DNA from: Lachnoclostridium sp. UBA1308
GTDB lineage: Bacteria; Bacillota; Clostridia; Lachnospirales; Lachnospiraceae
Direction of reading: 5' to 3'
Assembly (NCBI GenBank): GCA_002307215.1
Contig: DBTU01000024.1
Coordinates: 14,849-78,848 of the forward strand
DNA: 64,000 bases
Translations under genes and position numbers: made by a program
The notes under the pieces: model-generated
Databases searched by the model: none
Seen by the model: the letters and a program-made list of their open reading frames with translations, nothing else
Told to the model about the DNA's origin: nothing
Part shown: positions 17,013-25,887 of the stretch, piece by piece
Position numbering within the stretch: position 1 is the stretch's first letter
Layout: the number at the start of each line of letters is the position of its first letter

Positions 17013-18944
17013 TTATGAACATTTTGCACCGAATTCATCTAAAAAGAAAGAACAACTGCATAACATCAGCATTATAACTATTTTTTCTTCGGAAACAAAA
17101 ATTTCACCGGACTTAATATCATTTATCTGTTGCTCCAGTTTCTTTTTTTTAAAATATTGTTCTAGTCTAGGATTTTCCACAGCATTTAACACATCGCCTT
17201 GAATTTCTTCCCAAACTTCCACTATTCTTGATCGAAAGTCCGCTCCTTGTAATCCCCTTCGATTTGTTATATTAAGAATTCCATCAGGAATAATTCCCTG
17301 CATATACTTTCGCACCAAAGTTCTCTCTGTTCCCTCTTGTACAAAACATTTTACCGGGAGGTTATAGCATAGCTCAATCATCCTCTTATCCTTTAATGGA
17401 TCTCGTATTATCAGCCCATGCATCAGTCCAAATCTTGTATCCAAAGCTCCGAGCTGTGATAACGCTGTCAAATCATACATGTAGCGTTCTTTCTGACTTC
17501 TGGAATCCATTTCTGTTCCGCCACTTAATCGCATTATACGATTTATTTTTTTTAGAACACCATGTTTATCCAAAAGCTCTTTTTTAATCAACGTAGACTC
17601 CATATGAGTATAAGGCTTGATTATTTTATTCCTAATCTCTGTGATAAAAGCTTTCAAAGCCCGTTTCTTTGATATTTTGTGACGCCGGCAAAACATTGCC
17701 ATTTCCCTATAGGCGCTCCGCCATCTCATATGTAATAAATCATCATATACTCTTGTCAGTATTCGTCCATATGAAATTGTGGAATTCCCATACTGTCCCT
17801 TGAGAATGATTCTACAACCTTTTTGGGACGCCTTTTCATATATTTCATCCAACCAGACCATATTCTGTCTGGATTTATGAGGAAATTCCAATAGTCGTAC
17901 CAATCTTCGTAATTCCGAAAACGAATTTTTTCCTTCACAACGGACAAACTCCGGTCTGATGTTCCGATATGCTTCACATATCATTTTTACACCTTCCGAC
18001 TCGTCCGTAATGAAATATGGATTATCTTCTCCTTGATAGTCTTTTAAAGGAACTGAGGTAAAACTATATAAGCTTTTTTGTTTGTTTTCCAGCAGACTTG
18101 CAGCAATACATGCAACAGCAGAGGAATCCAATCCACTGCTCAATGTAATTCCCACTTGCTCCGAGCGCAGAAGATCCTTTATACATTCCTGTAATGTATT
18201 TACAAACAACTCTTTGTATTCTAGCTGCGAACGGAGATTCATCTTCCTCTTCCGCTTCGGTTTCCAATAATTATGCTTTTCTGTAATTATTTTATCGTTC
18301 TTTCGCCGAAATGTTATAGAGTGACCGGCTTCTATCATTTTGATGTTCTCAAAGGGTGTTTCCTCTCGCAGTAACATCATATCAGGTGAGTAGGTACTCT
18401 CACAAAAAGTCATCCATTTTTCATTAAAGCATATTTTACTTTTGGGTAGCACTGCATGTATCGGAGAAAACACTGTTGAAAAATATATCGTTTGTTCATC
18501 TATGTAGTAATATAAAGATCTACTTCCGGTATGGTCAACCCATAAACAACAAATATTGTCTTCTTTGCGATAGGTTGCAAATGTGAAAACACCCAGCACA
18601 TGATCGGTAAAGTCCTCTCCCCATTTATGATAGGCTGAATATAGTAGAGCTCCATCTCCTATTTTTTTCTCCTGAATTCCCAGTTCACGAATTAATTCGT
18701 CTCTGTTATCTATCATACAATCAGCCGTATACAATACCAATTCATCTTCATCAAAATACGGCAGTTGTTCCAACTTTGATTCTGCTGTGATATCTTGATG
18801 GCCATAACCCATAATTACATGCTTCATTTTCTTTGTTTTACAATAATCCAGTCGATACAGACTCATTGCCTCTTCCATTTTTCGTCCAAGGCTGTCATCC
18901 ACTTCGATATGCTTCATTTGAATTATTCCCCAAATCGCTGACAT
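17013..18944 (-). CDS. Lasso peptide cyclase, asparagine-synthetase-like (C protein)
   Basis: The 643-residue protein has an N-terminal glutamine-amidotransferase-like half and a C-terminal ATP-dependent synthetase half. The second codon is serine (MSAIWG) rather than the catalytic cysteine of true asparagine synthetases, as in lasso cyclases that do not use glutamine. The ATP site reads GITLSSGLDSSAVA near residue 262, and DPLKDKRMIEL and NRRGLQGADF lie near the C-terminus. It adenylates the ring Asp/Glu side chain of the core and joins it to the new N-terminus. It lies 19 bases after the B2 gene with GGAGGG at its start. Confidence 0.93.
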   Translation of the reverse strand: MSAIWGIIQMKHIEVDDSLGRKMEEAMSLYRLDYCKTKKMKHVIMGYGHQDITAESKLEQLPYFDEDELVLYTADCMIDNRDELIRELGIQEKKIGDGALLYSAYHKWGEDFTDHVLGVFTFATYRKEDNICCLWVDHTGSRSLYYYIDEQTIYFSTVFSPIHAVLPKSKICFNEKWMTFCESTYSPDMMLLREETPFENIKMIEAGHSITFRRKNDKIITEKHNYWKPKRKRKMNLRSQLEYKELFVNTLQECIKDLLRSEQVGITLSSGLDSSAVACIAASLLENKQKSLYSFTSVPLKDYQGEDNPYFITDESEGVKMICEAYRNIRPEFVRCEGKNSFSELRRLVRLLEFPHKSRQNMVWLDEIYEKASQKGCRIILKGQYGNSTISYGRILTRVYDDLLHMRWRSAYREMAMFCRRHKISKKRALKAFITEIRNKIIKPYTHMESTLIKKELLDKHGVLKKINRIMRLSGGTEMDSRSQKERYMYDLTALSQLGALDTRFGLMHGLIIRDPLKDKRMIELCYNLPVKCFVQEGTERTLVRKYMQGIIPDGILNITNRRGLQGADFRSRIVEVWEEIQGDVLNAVENPRLEQYFKKKKLEQQINDIKSGEIFVSEEKIVIMLMLCSCSFFLDEFGAKCS

Positions 18945-18963
18945 TATTTGCCCTCCAAAAAGA

Positions 18964-19392
18964 CTATTTTCGAAATCGTGCTACAATTGCGTATTCTTTA
19001 CCGTCTCCACCTGTAAGATAAAAATCTCCGGTTCTGATCCAAGCATGAGCCAACATTTTTTCATTTTCCTTCTTTATACCGAGATAAAGTGTTGAGGAAA
19101 TATTTTCATTTGAGAGCAATTTCTGAGCAGTAAGTGCTCGAACCAGGCATTTACTCTCCCAGGGAGTATTCATTGCCACACGATTTACTTGATAAGAAAT
19201 CATTCTTGCTTTTCTTTCATTGTCTTCACTTACGCAATATGACGATTCTTCACCCAAAATACCGTAGTGTTTTTTCATTAATTTAGCAGGGATTATCAAA
19301 ATAATAACCCTGTATAATCCGGCCCAGAACCAAACCTTAATTGTTAGCCTTTTCCTATGATTATGTGTGAAAAAATCTAATACATGGATCAT
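18964..19392 (-). CDS. Lasso peptide leader peptidase (B2, transglutaminase-like)
   Basis: At 142 residues it has the size of a split B2 protein. The catalytic cysteine is in PWESKCLVRALTAQKLL (Cys82) and the histidine in MLAHAWIRTGD (His116). A hydrophobic stretch, LYRVIILIIPAKLM, lies at residues 26-39. B2 cuts the leader off the precursor once the B1 protein (here encoded apart at 23911-24186) presents it. It is co-transcribed with exporter and cyclase. Confidence 0.92.
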   Translation of the reverse strand: MIHVLDFFTHNHRKRLTIKVWFWAGLYRVIILIIPAKLMKKHYGILGEESSYCVSEDNERKARMISYQVNRVAMNTPWESKCLVRALTAQKLLSNENISSTLYLGIKKENEKMLAHAWIRTGDFYLTGGDGKEYAIVARFRK

Positions 19393-19454
19393 TTAACGTC
19401 TCCAATTCCGAACTTAACAGCTCACAAATTCAACAGATTATTAATAAACAGTGG

Positions 19455-21137
19455 TTAAATTATATTCTCGCTAACTTTTTTATTCTCTATGAGAAGTTCC
19501 CTATTGCAATATTTGAGAACCGATCTTCTGTGCGTTATGATAAGACAGGCCGGCCTCGGATTGAGTTTTTGAATCCCCTCCAGCACATAAAGTTCTGTAT
19601 TTTCATCCAATGCGGAAGTTGCTTCATCCAATATTAAAAATGGAGACTTTCGAATCAAAGCTCGAGCTATCGCTATTCTTTGTGCTTGTCCCTCCGAAAT
19701 GCCATGTCCCCTCTCACCGATTACCGTATTTACCCCGTCCGGTAATTCATCTACAAAAGTTTTAGACGCGGATAATTCCAATGCCTCGTTTATTTCATTC
19801 TCTGTTGCATCCAATTTTCCCATCAAAATATTATCCCTTATCGTTCCACTGAATAAAGTGTTTCCCTGCGGAACATAGGAAATCATCTTTCGAGCGCCGG
19901 CATTCGCTGTTACTTTCTCTCCCAACTCATTTACAAATGAGACTTCTCCACAGGAATTAAGCAAAAAAGACATGATTATCTTAACCAAGGTTGTTTTTCC
20001 AATACCCGAGGCCCCTAATATAGCAACGAATTCTCCTGGAAGTACCGAAAACGATATATCTTCTAATACAAGTTCATCCGTGTACCCAAAACTTAGATTA
20101 TCAACCTCAACACCGATATTACTCGTATTCATTTTCGTCATTAATTGTTTTTCTTGAGGTATGTTAACTACCTCCATAATTCTTCCTGCCGAGGCCAGCA
20201 CCGATACTATCCTTGGAACAACATTTGCCAAAGAAATAATAGGAGATTGAATTCGGTTAACCAAATTCAGAAAAACAGACATCGTGCCAAAGGTTATGGC
20301 ATCCTTAGCCAACTGAAAAGAGCCTAATGTAAACGCTCCTATGTATCCGATCTGAAAAGTAAATGATAAAACAGTTGAGGTCGTAACCGCCAATTTGTTT
20401 TTTTTCTTCATCCAGAATAGGCGTTCATTCCGTTCTTCAGTCAACCGCCTATTTGCATATTCTTCATTTGTAAATGCTTTAATGATCAATATATTGCCTA
20501 AGCTCTCCTGAATATATGATCTATATTTCGATTCTGCTGTTTGGACTTTAATTTGTAAAAATTTCAATTTTCTACCCAATACCAAACAAATAACTGCCGA
20601 AACAGGACCCAACAGCAATGCAAAAATAGCAAGTCGTGGTTCAAAATAGAACAATGTGAAAAATGTTACAAGCAGTTCCAGAATAAGTTGAATAATTGTT
20701 GGAATAACATTAATAATGCCGTCGGCGATGATATCCACATCACTCATAAGTCTGGTCATAAGATCACCTGAATGGTACTTTTTTATATCCATCCAATAGG
20801 CTTTTATAATCTGATCATAGACTTTTTTTCTGATTTCAAACGTAAACCTTTCATTAATCAAAAAGGATATTATCAGGTTAAACCAGTTAACCAAGCGGAT
20901 CATTAATACCAGTCCAATATACAGAATTATTGCTTGCGTAATAATTCCGTGTGTTGAGGCACTATCGATAATATTTTTTAGAATAATGGCCAATCCTACC
21001 GAAAGAACGGTATCCAATAATCCGAACATAATTAATAGCATTATCCGGGGTATGTAGGGCACGGAGCAGGTAACTAGCCAAGAGAGATATTCACTCTGTT
21101 TTCTCCAGTTTTTGATAAACAAGAACAGTTTCTTCAT
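19455..21137 (-). CDS. Lasso peptide ABC exporter (D protein), fused membrane and ATPase domains
   Basis: Six membrane helices occupy the first ~310 residues, with the coupling segment KKYHSGDLMTRLMSDV near residue 120. The ATPase half has Walker A GASGIGKTT, signature ISEGQAQRIAIARAL, Walker B FLILDEATSALD and an H-loop ITHRR. No C39 peptidase domain precedes it, as expected when B2 removes the leader. It exports and probably gives immunity to the mature peptide. Its partner genes lie on both sides in the same operon. Confidence 0.9.
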   Translation of the reverse strand: MKKLFLFIKNWRKQSEYLSWLVTCSVPYIPRIMLLIMFGLLDTVLSVGLAIILKNIIDSASTHGIITQAIILYIGLVLMIRLVNWFNLIISFLINERFTFEIRKKVYDQIIKAYWMDIKKYHSGDLMTRLMSDVDIIADGIINVIPTIIQLILELLVTFFTLFYFEPRLAIFALLLGPVSAVICLVLGRKLKFLQIKVQTAESKYRSYIQESLGNILIIKAFTNEEYANRRLTEERNERLFWMKKKNKLAVTTSTVLSFTFQIGYIGAFTLGSFQLAKDAITFGTMSVFLNLVNRIQSPIISLANVVPRIVSVLASAGRIMEVVNIPQEKQLMTKMNTSNIGVEVDNLSFGYTDELVLEDISFSVLPGEFVAILGASGIGKTTLVKIIMSFLLNSCGEVSFVNELGEKVTANAGARKMISYVPQGNTLFSGTIRDNILMGKLDATENEINEALELSASKTFVDELPDGVNTVIGERGHGISEGQAQRIAIARALIRKSPFLILDEATSALDENTELYVLEGIQKLNPRPACLIITHRRSVLKYCNRELLIENKKVSENII

Positions 21138-21179
21138 ACTTTCTCCTTAGTTGTAATAAGACGCTTGTCTTTCATCTAG

Positions 21180-22103
21180 TCAAAACGTATGACCTAACTC
21201 TAGGTCGGATACCTGCTTTTTCAGACACTGTATTATCTCCGGCACCCAATATCCTTCCTCAGGCCTTTTAATGATATATATTGGGATTGTTGCAGCTACT
21301 TGGACAAACATATGAAAGCGTTTTGCATCATTATTGAGCCTCTCATACACTAACCCCCTATATATATTATTCATTAACAGATGAAGCTTTTCTCCTCCTA
21401 TCACCTCAATACATTCAACCTTTTCTGCCTCCATTGAGGCCGAAATCACTATCATACATGTAATCAAAATTGGATCCGTAACATATCCTTTGTCCAAAAT
21501 TCGAGCGAATTTATCCCTTTCTTCATCAATATAAATTAATTCATCTATATTAATACTAAATCGTTCAACTACATCGCGGCACAATTTTTGTTGTGGGAAG
21601 CCGGGTAATACCTTTATATCGCCATCCATAAATTGAACTGCCGATAAATCATCCGATACAAATTTGCATCCTTGGTTTAGTAATTCCATTGTCACTGTTG
21701 ATTTTCCGGCTCCGCTTTCACCCGAAATTATGATTCCTTTTCCACCATATTCGATCGTAGCACCATGAATCGGAAGATAGCCTTTTTGTATCAAAGCAAG
21801 TGCCATAGCAGAACCTGTTAAATATGAACGGATTGCAAGCTCTGAAATATCCTCTGACTCTCTATAAATAATAATGTGATTGCCATTTTCCACAAAAAAC
21901 AAGGCTATATTCTTTAAATAAAACCACATAATTTTTTCTTCTATATGATCGATATATCCGCTTCTGACTTTCTCAAATACCCATTCCGGTGGCTTACCCA
22001 ATTCTATAAATACATCGATATCATCTGCCTTTTCTATCTCCACTGCTTCAGGAAGCTCAATATCCGACCTTACCTTCTGGTTAAATAATAAATAATATTT
22101 CAA
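21180..22103 (-). CDS. HPr-kinase-like lasso peptide kinase
   Basis: This 307-residue protein has a P-loop GKGIIISGESGAGKSTVTMEL near residue 130 and FVSDDLSAVQFMDGDIKVLPGFPQ downstream, as in the C-terminal domain of HPr kinase. Relatives in paeninodin-type clusters phosphorylate a serine of the lasso precursor, so peptide phosphorylation is the likely role rather than PTS control. The candidate core has serines at Ser41 and Ser43, but no C-terminal serine, so the target is uncertain. Translation starts at TTG nine bases after GGAG; no usable ATG lies nearby. Confidence 0.86.
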   Translation of the reverse strand: MKYYLLFNQKVRSDIELPEAVEIEKADDIDVFIELGKPPEWVFEKVRSGYIDHIEEKIMWFYLKNIALFFVENGNHIIIYRESEDISELAIRSYLTGSAMALALIQKGYLPIHGATIEYGGKGIIISGESGAGKSTVTMELLNQGCKFVSDDLSAVQFMDGDIKVLPGFPQQKLCRDVVERFSINIDELIYIDEERDKFARILDKGYVTDPILITCMIVISASMEAEKVECIEVIGGEKLHLLMNNIYRGLVYERLNNDAKRFHMFVQVAATIPIYIIKRPEEGYWVPEIIQCLKKQVSDLELGHTF

Positions 22104-22203
22104 ATTACATTTCTCCTATACTATTTATTTGTTGTATCTTGGCTTAATTATTACTATTTTAGAATAATATTAATATTCTCACATCTTCCGAGTTATTCCA
22201 CTC

Positions 22204-22249
22204 TTTTCATCATATGCAATTTATAGTATAATATAGGTAAACATACCTA
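22204..22249 (+). promoter_or_regulatory. Promoter and start-site dyad of the two-component genes
   Basis: TTTTCA and TATAAT (22227-22232) are spaced by 17 bases. The inverted repeat TAGGTA-AACA-TACCTA begins two bases after the -10 and covers the expected transcription start. A repressor or autoregulator bound there would block initiation. The divergent kinase gene begins about 100 bases to the left. Confidence 0.55.
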
Positions 22250-22290
22250 GTTTTGCTACTATATGTAAATTATAAGAGAGGATAACGACT

Positions 22291-22977
22291 ATGTCAAATA
22301 TAATGTTTATCGACGATGATTTAGATATGCTTTCTATAAATAGCAGATATTTTTCAAAAGAAGGTTATCAAGTAAAAACGGTGTCCTCGGCAAAAGAAGC
22401 TGTACCTATATTAGCGGCCTTTTCACCGGACTGCATCATTCTTGATGTAATGATGCCTGATCAAAATGGGTACGAAACCTGCCGGGAATTACGACTTTAT
22501 ACGAATGCACCTATCATATTTTTGAGTGGTTGTTCTTCCGAGAATAATAAAATCAAAGGTCTTCTTATTGGGGGTGATGACTACCTAACCAAACCTTATA
22601 GTTTTCGAGAGCTTTCTGCAAGAATTCAAGTACAGATCCGAAGAACCTCCGGAATAGTCCATTCTAATACAATAGCCTACCCTCCTCTCTCTATAAACCT
22701 CGCATTACGAAAGGTTTTCTATAAAGATGATGAAATATCTCTAACCAACCGAGAATATGACTTGCTTTATCTCTTAGTAATCAATATAGGTAAAACTGTC
22801 ACCTTCGAGGATATCGGAAAACATATGTGGGGTACCTATTCAGAGAATGACCGCAAAACAATTATGGTAACTGCAAGTCGTCTTCGAAATAAGTTTGCAA
22901 GTTATGAAGCCTTGAATGATTTAGTCCAATCAGTCAGATCAAAAGGGTATATGTTTTCACATTATAAGGAGCTTTGA
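22291..22977 (+). CDS. OmpR/PhoB-family response regulator of the lasso cluster
   Basis: The receiver domain has the acidic pocket IDDD (residues 7-10), the phospho-acceptor Asp52 in IILDVMMPD and the lysine in YLTKPYS. A winged-helix DNA-binding domain follows, with LTNREYDLLYLL and VRSKGYMF. The gene is divergent from the lasso operon and overlaps no neighbour, with the kinase gene starting one base after its stop. It probably switches the lasso genes on in response to a signal sensed by the linked kinase. Confidence 0.9.
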   Translation: MSNIMFIDDDLDMLSINSRYFSKEGYQVKTVSSAKEAVPILAAFSPDCIILDVMMPDQNGYETCRELRLYTNAPIIFLSGCSSENNKIKGLLIGGDDYLTKPYSFRELSARIQVQIRRTSGIVHSNTIAYPPLSINLALRKVFYKDDEISLTNREYDLLYLLVINIGKTVTFEDIGKHMWGTYSENDRKTIMVTASRLRNKFASYEALNDLVQSVRSKGYMFSHYKEL

Positions 22978-22978
22978 T

Positions 22979-23800
22979 ATGAGTAAGCCAGTTAACAAAT
23001 CCACCTTCTTAAAACCGGAGTTATCAGTTGAAAATTTGTCTATTGCATTATTTAAGGCAAACCAACAACTTGCTGATTCAAACAGACAGCTAAAAGAAAG
23101 TGAAAGGATGCGCCTCGAATTATTTTCTAATCTGTCCCACGACCTCCGCTCACCCTTGGCCACCTTGAGGAGTTATACCGAATACCTGCTTGCGTATGAT
23201 GGCCTAGATCAGGATGAGACTATCGCAACATTAAATCAGATGCACGCAAAGATTATGTCTATCGATTACTTAATCAACGAAATGCTTTTATTATCATCGC
23301 TTGATTCAAAAGAAGGGGCCCTCCTTTCTTTTGAGACTATTTCTATTCATAAGTATTTAACTGACTTTTTCTCCTTATATAAATACGACAAGAGATTTTC
23401 AGAGAGAAACCTCATCTCTGATTTGCCTGAAAGCCTTTCAACTTTAGTACAATTGGATACAAACTTGTTCCATAGGGCATTGGATAATATCTTTTCTAAT
23501 GCTTTGAAATTTACCAAAAAGGGTGATTCCATAACTCTATCGGCTCAGCTCTCCGATAATGAAGTCATAATCTCCATATCCGATACGGGTGTCGGAATTC
23601 AAGCGCAGCACCTGACAAATATATTCCAACGCTCCTATATGATTTCAGATGCTCGCACTCCGGGCAAAAGCAATGATTTTGGTTTGGGTTTGTCCATTAC
23701 TTCCGAAATCATCGAGAAACATAATGGTAAGATATGGTGTGAAAGCTCCTTTGGTAAAGGCAGCACATTTAACATCAGCATCCCAATATTTGTAGCATAA
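22979..23800 (+). CDS. Soluble sensor histidine kinase partner
   Basis: The 273-residue kinase has the HisKA box LFSNLSHDLRSPLATLRSY with its histidine near residue 52, and an ATPase domain with N box IFSNALKFTKKG, G1 DTGVGI and G2 GLGLSI. There are no membrane helices and only ~45 residues before the HisKA domain, much of it a likely coiled coil (KANQQLADSNRQLKESER). It therefore cannot sense an external signal alone and may take input from another protein. AAGGAG precedes its ATG, which lies two bases after the regulator's stop. Confidence 0.9.
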   Translation: MSKPVNKSTFLKPELSVENLSIALFKANQQLADSNRQLKESERMRLELFSNLSHDLRSPLATLRSYTEYLLAYDGLDQDETIATLNQMHAKIMSIDYLINEMLLLSSLDSKEGALLSFETISIHKYLTDFFSLYKYDKRFSERNLISDLPESLSTLVQLDTNLFHRALDNIFSNALKFTKKGDSITLSAQLSDNEVIISISDTGVGIQAQHLTNIFQRSYMISDARTPGKSNDFGLGLSITSEIIEKHNGKIWCESSFGKGSTFNISIPIFVA

Positions 23801-23846
23801 TGCTTTAGCCAATCAGTAATATATTGCTGTTCTATATAGTTAAAAA

Positions 23847-23875
23847 TTGACACTATTAGATTAATAAGTTATAAT
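23847..23875 (+). promoter_or_regulatory. Perfect sigma-A promoter for the B1 gene
   Basis: TTGACA, exactly 17 bases, then TATAAT match the consensus in all twelve positions. The B1 start codon follows 35 bases after the -10, with GGAGGGG as ribosome site. This gene would be strongly and constitutively transcribed, apart from the rest of the cluster. Confidence 0.85.
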
Positions 23876-23910
23876 TATGATATAACTATTCCACTTTATC
23901 GGAGGGGCAA

Positions 23911-24186
23911 ATGACAAAAAATAGTAAAATAACACTAACAAAGAGATTAGATGTTACCGACTTAGCCGGTGAAAAAGTCATGATAGATTTTGAATCAGGA
24001 AAATACTTCTTATTAAAAGGATCGGCGAATGATATCTGGGAATACCTCCAGCACCCGATTACTATCGGCGAAATACTTAACAGATTACAGTCCGAATATG
24101 AGGTTGACGTAAACGATTGTTTGGAGAGCATTATCGCTTTCTTAAGCCAAATAAAAGAATATGGTTTTATCCAAATTGAGGAGTAA
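23911..24186 (+). CDS. Lasso RRE protein (B1, PqqD-like)
   Basis: The 91-residue protein has the PqqD fold pattern: a beta hairpin (GEKVMIDFESGKYFLLKG), then SANDIWEYLQHPITIGEIL and a C-terminal helical part (VNDCLESIIAFLSQIKEYGF). In lasso systems B1 binds the precursor leader and hands it to the B2 protease. It is on the opposite strand from B2 and the precursor, behind its own strong promoter, and ends at a strong two-way terminator. Confidence 0.88.
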   Translation: MTKNSKITLTKRLDVTDLAGEKVMIDFESGKYFLLKGSANDIWEYLQHPITIGEILNRLQSEYEVDVNDCLESIIAFLSQIKEYGFIQIEE

Positions 24187-24237
24187 GATATAATTTTGTT
24201 CGAACTTTTAATGTATCATTATATTTAGTGTGTGTAT

Positions 24238-24287
24238 AAAACAGCAAAGGCTTCAGACACTTTCGCATCTGAAGCCTTTGCTGTTTT
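24238..24287. terminator. Strong bidirectional terminator
   Basis: Two perfect 20-base arms, beginning AAAACAGCAAAGGC and ending GCCTTTGCTGTTTT, enclose a 10-base loop. A runs on one side and T runs on the other make it work in both directions. It separates the B1 gene from the converging aminotransferase gene. Confidence 0.93.
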
Positions 24288-24379
24288 ATATCATATTCCT
24301 TTTTCTTAATCTAGATTAACCAACGCTGTTCCGGATTGTTACTTCTGTATGTACTGTTGACTTCGAAATTCCGTGAATT

Positions 24380-25729
24380 CTAAATACTAGCCTCTATCGC
24401 AGATTGAAGAATCCCAAAACCGCTTTCCAGCTGCTCATCTGTTACGACAAGTGGACACAAAAACCTGATGACATTGCCGTAAACGCCTGCGCTTTCTATC
24501 AGAAGTCCATGTTGGGCTGCTTTCGATACAATATCAGATACCAGCTTTGCATTAGGTTCTTTACTCTGCTTGTCAGTTACAAATTCCATTCCCAACATAC
24601 AACCGATTCCGCGGACATCACCAACCACTTCGTACTTTGCTTTCCATTCCTCGAATTTTTTTCTGCACTTTCCGGCTATTTCAAGGGATCTGTCGCATAG
24701 ATGATCTCGTTCAATGATTTCAATCACTTTTAGTGCTGAAGCGCACGCAAGGGGATTTCCGCCATAGGTTCCACCGATAATTCCCGCCCTGACATTATCA
24801 AATATTTCTTCACTTGCTGTCACAGCACTTAACGGGATACCCCCGGCGATTGATTTTGCCGTTGTTATGATATCCGGTGCACACCCTGCTTCCTCCCAAT
24901 AATTCGAGACAAACATTCTGCCGGATCGTGCAAATCCGGTCTGTACCTCATCCGCAATGAGAAGAATTCCATATTCATCACAGATATGCCTTACTGCCTT
25001 TACCCATTCAATCGGTGCCGGTACGAAGCCGCCTTCACCCTGAACCGGTTCAACAACAATAGCGGCTACATATTCTGCGGGTGATGCTTCTTCAAATACT
25101 TTATGTAACTTTTCAATATAATAGGCAATTGCTTCATCCTCGGTATATCCCTTGGGTCCGCGATATAGATAAGGGAAATCTGCACGGTACACACCATCCG
25201 GGAAGGGACCGATACCGGCGGCATAGGCCTTTTTAGAGGTCATGCATGCCGTAAGTAGGGTTCTTCCGTGAAAGGCTCCGGAGAATACGATGATATTCGG
25301 TCTTTTCGTATATGACTTAGCAATTTTGACTGCATTTTCATCTGCTTCCGCGCCGGAGTTTGCAAACATTGTTTTTCGCTTTGCTCCTTTTACCGGCACA
25401 ATTTCGTTCATTTTTTCAGCCAGCCTGATATATCCCTCATGCGTTACAATATTCATCATCGCATGAAAATATTTCTCAGACTGTGCTTTCACTGCCTCAA
25501 TAAGCTCCGGATGACTGTATCCAATGTTAAGAACTCCAACTCCACCTATCCAGTCGAGAAAGATATTGCCGTCAACATCTTCCAGCATAGCACCTTCTCC
25601 TCGGCTGATGACACATGGATATGCACATTTGATTGCTCCCGGCATCGCTTCTTTTCTTCGATCTATGATAGCCTTCGCTTTTGGACCCGGCAAAGGTGTG
25701 GTTATCTTTGGTAAAGCATTCTTTAACAT
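24380..25729 (-). CDS. gabT: 4-aminobutyrate aminotransferase-like class III aminotransferase
   Basis: This 449-residue PLP enzyme has the class III landmarks: IFLDWIGGVGVLNIGYSHP, FANSGAEADENAVKIAK, SGAFHGRTLL, IVVEPVQGEGG, LIADEVQTGFARSG and the PLP lysine in TTAKSIAGGIPLSAV. GTYGGNPLACASAL follows. These fit GabT, which moves the amino group from 4-aminobutyrate to 2-oxoglutarate. It is last in an operon with a polar amino-acid ABC transporter, which suggests uptake and breakdown of an omega-amino acid. Close relatives acting on other omega-amines cannot be excluded. Confidence 0.88.
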   Translation of the reverse strand: MLKNALPKITTPLPGPKAKAIIDRRKEAMPGAIKCAYPCVISRGEGAMLEDVDGNIFLDWIGGVGVLNIGYSHPELIEAVKAQSEKYFHAMMNIVTHEGYIRLAEKMNEIVPVKGAKRKTMFANSGAEADENAVKIAKSYTKRPNIIVFSGAFHGRTLLTACMTSKKAYAAGIGPFPDGVYRADFPYLYRGPKGYTEDEAIAYYIEKLHKVFEEASPAEYVAAIVVEPVQGEGGFVPAPIEWVKAVRHICDEYGILLIADEVQTGFARSGRMFVSNYWEEAGCAPDIITTAKSIAGGIPLSAVTASEEIFDNVRAGIIGGTYGGNPLACASALKVIEIIERDHLCDRSLEIAGKCRKKFEEWKAKYEVVGDVRGIGCMLGMEFVTDKQSKEPNAKLVSDIVSKAAQHGLLIESAGVYGNVIRFLCPLVVTDEQLESGFGILQSAIEASI

Positions 25730-25796
25730 AGTCCCATCTCCTTTATTCTTCCATCAAATTATTATAACTATTTTAACTCTACAGATTAATATAATC

Positions 25797-25838
25797 GAAA
25801 TTCAAAATGAAATTCAATGGAATTTCATTTTGAATTTC
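25797..25838 (-). terminator. Hairpin between binding-protein and aminotransferase genes
   Basis: Arms of 19 bases (GAAATTCAAAATGAAATTC and its complement) surround a 4-base loop. The flanking DNA is AT-rich but lacks a clean T tract. It may separate expression of the abundant binding protein from the aminotransferase. Confidence 0.6.
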
Positions 25839-25887
25839 TTATAATCGTCCGCAAGATTTACGAAACAATCTTAACATTTTGTGTCTG

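Noticed and set aside
21180..22103. Annotation as HPr kinase/phosphorylase (hprK)
   Set aside because: The N-terminal domain and HPr-dephosphorylation signature of true HprK were not seen. The gene lies inside a lasso cluster, so a peptide kinase is more likely.
23912..24131. Minus-strand frame overlapping the B1 gene
   Set aside because: It is antisense to a clear PqqD-like protein with a perfect promoter and ribosome site.
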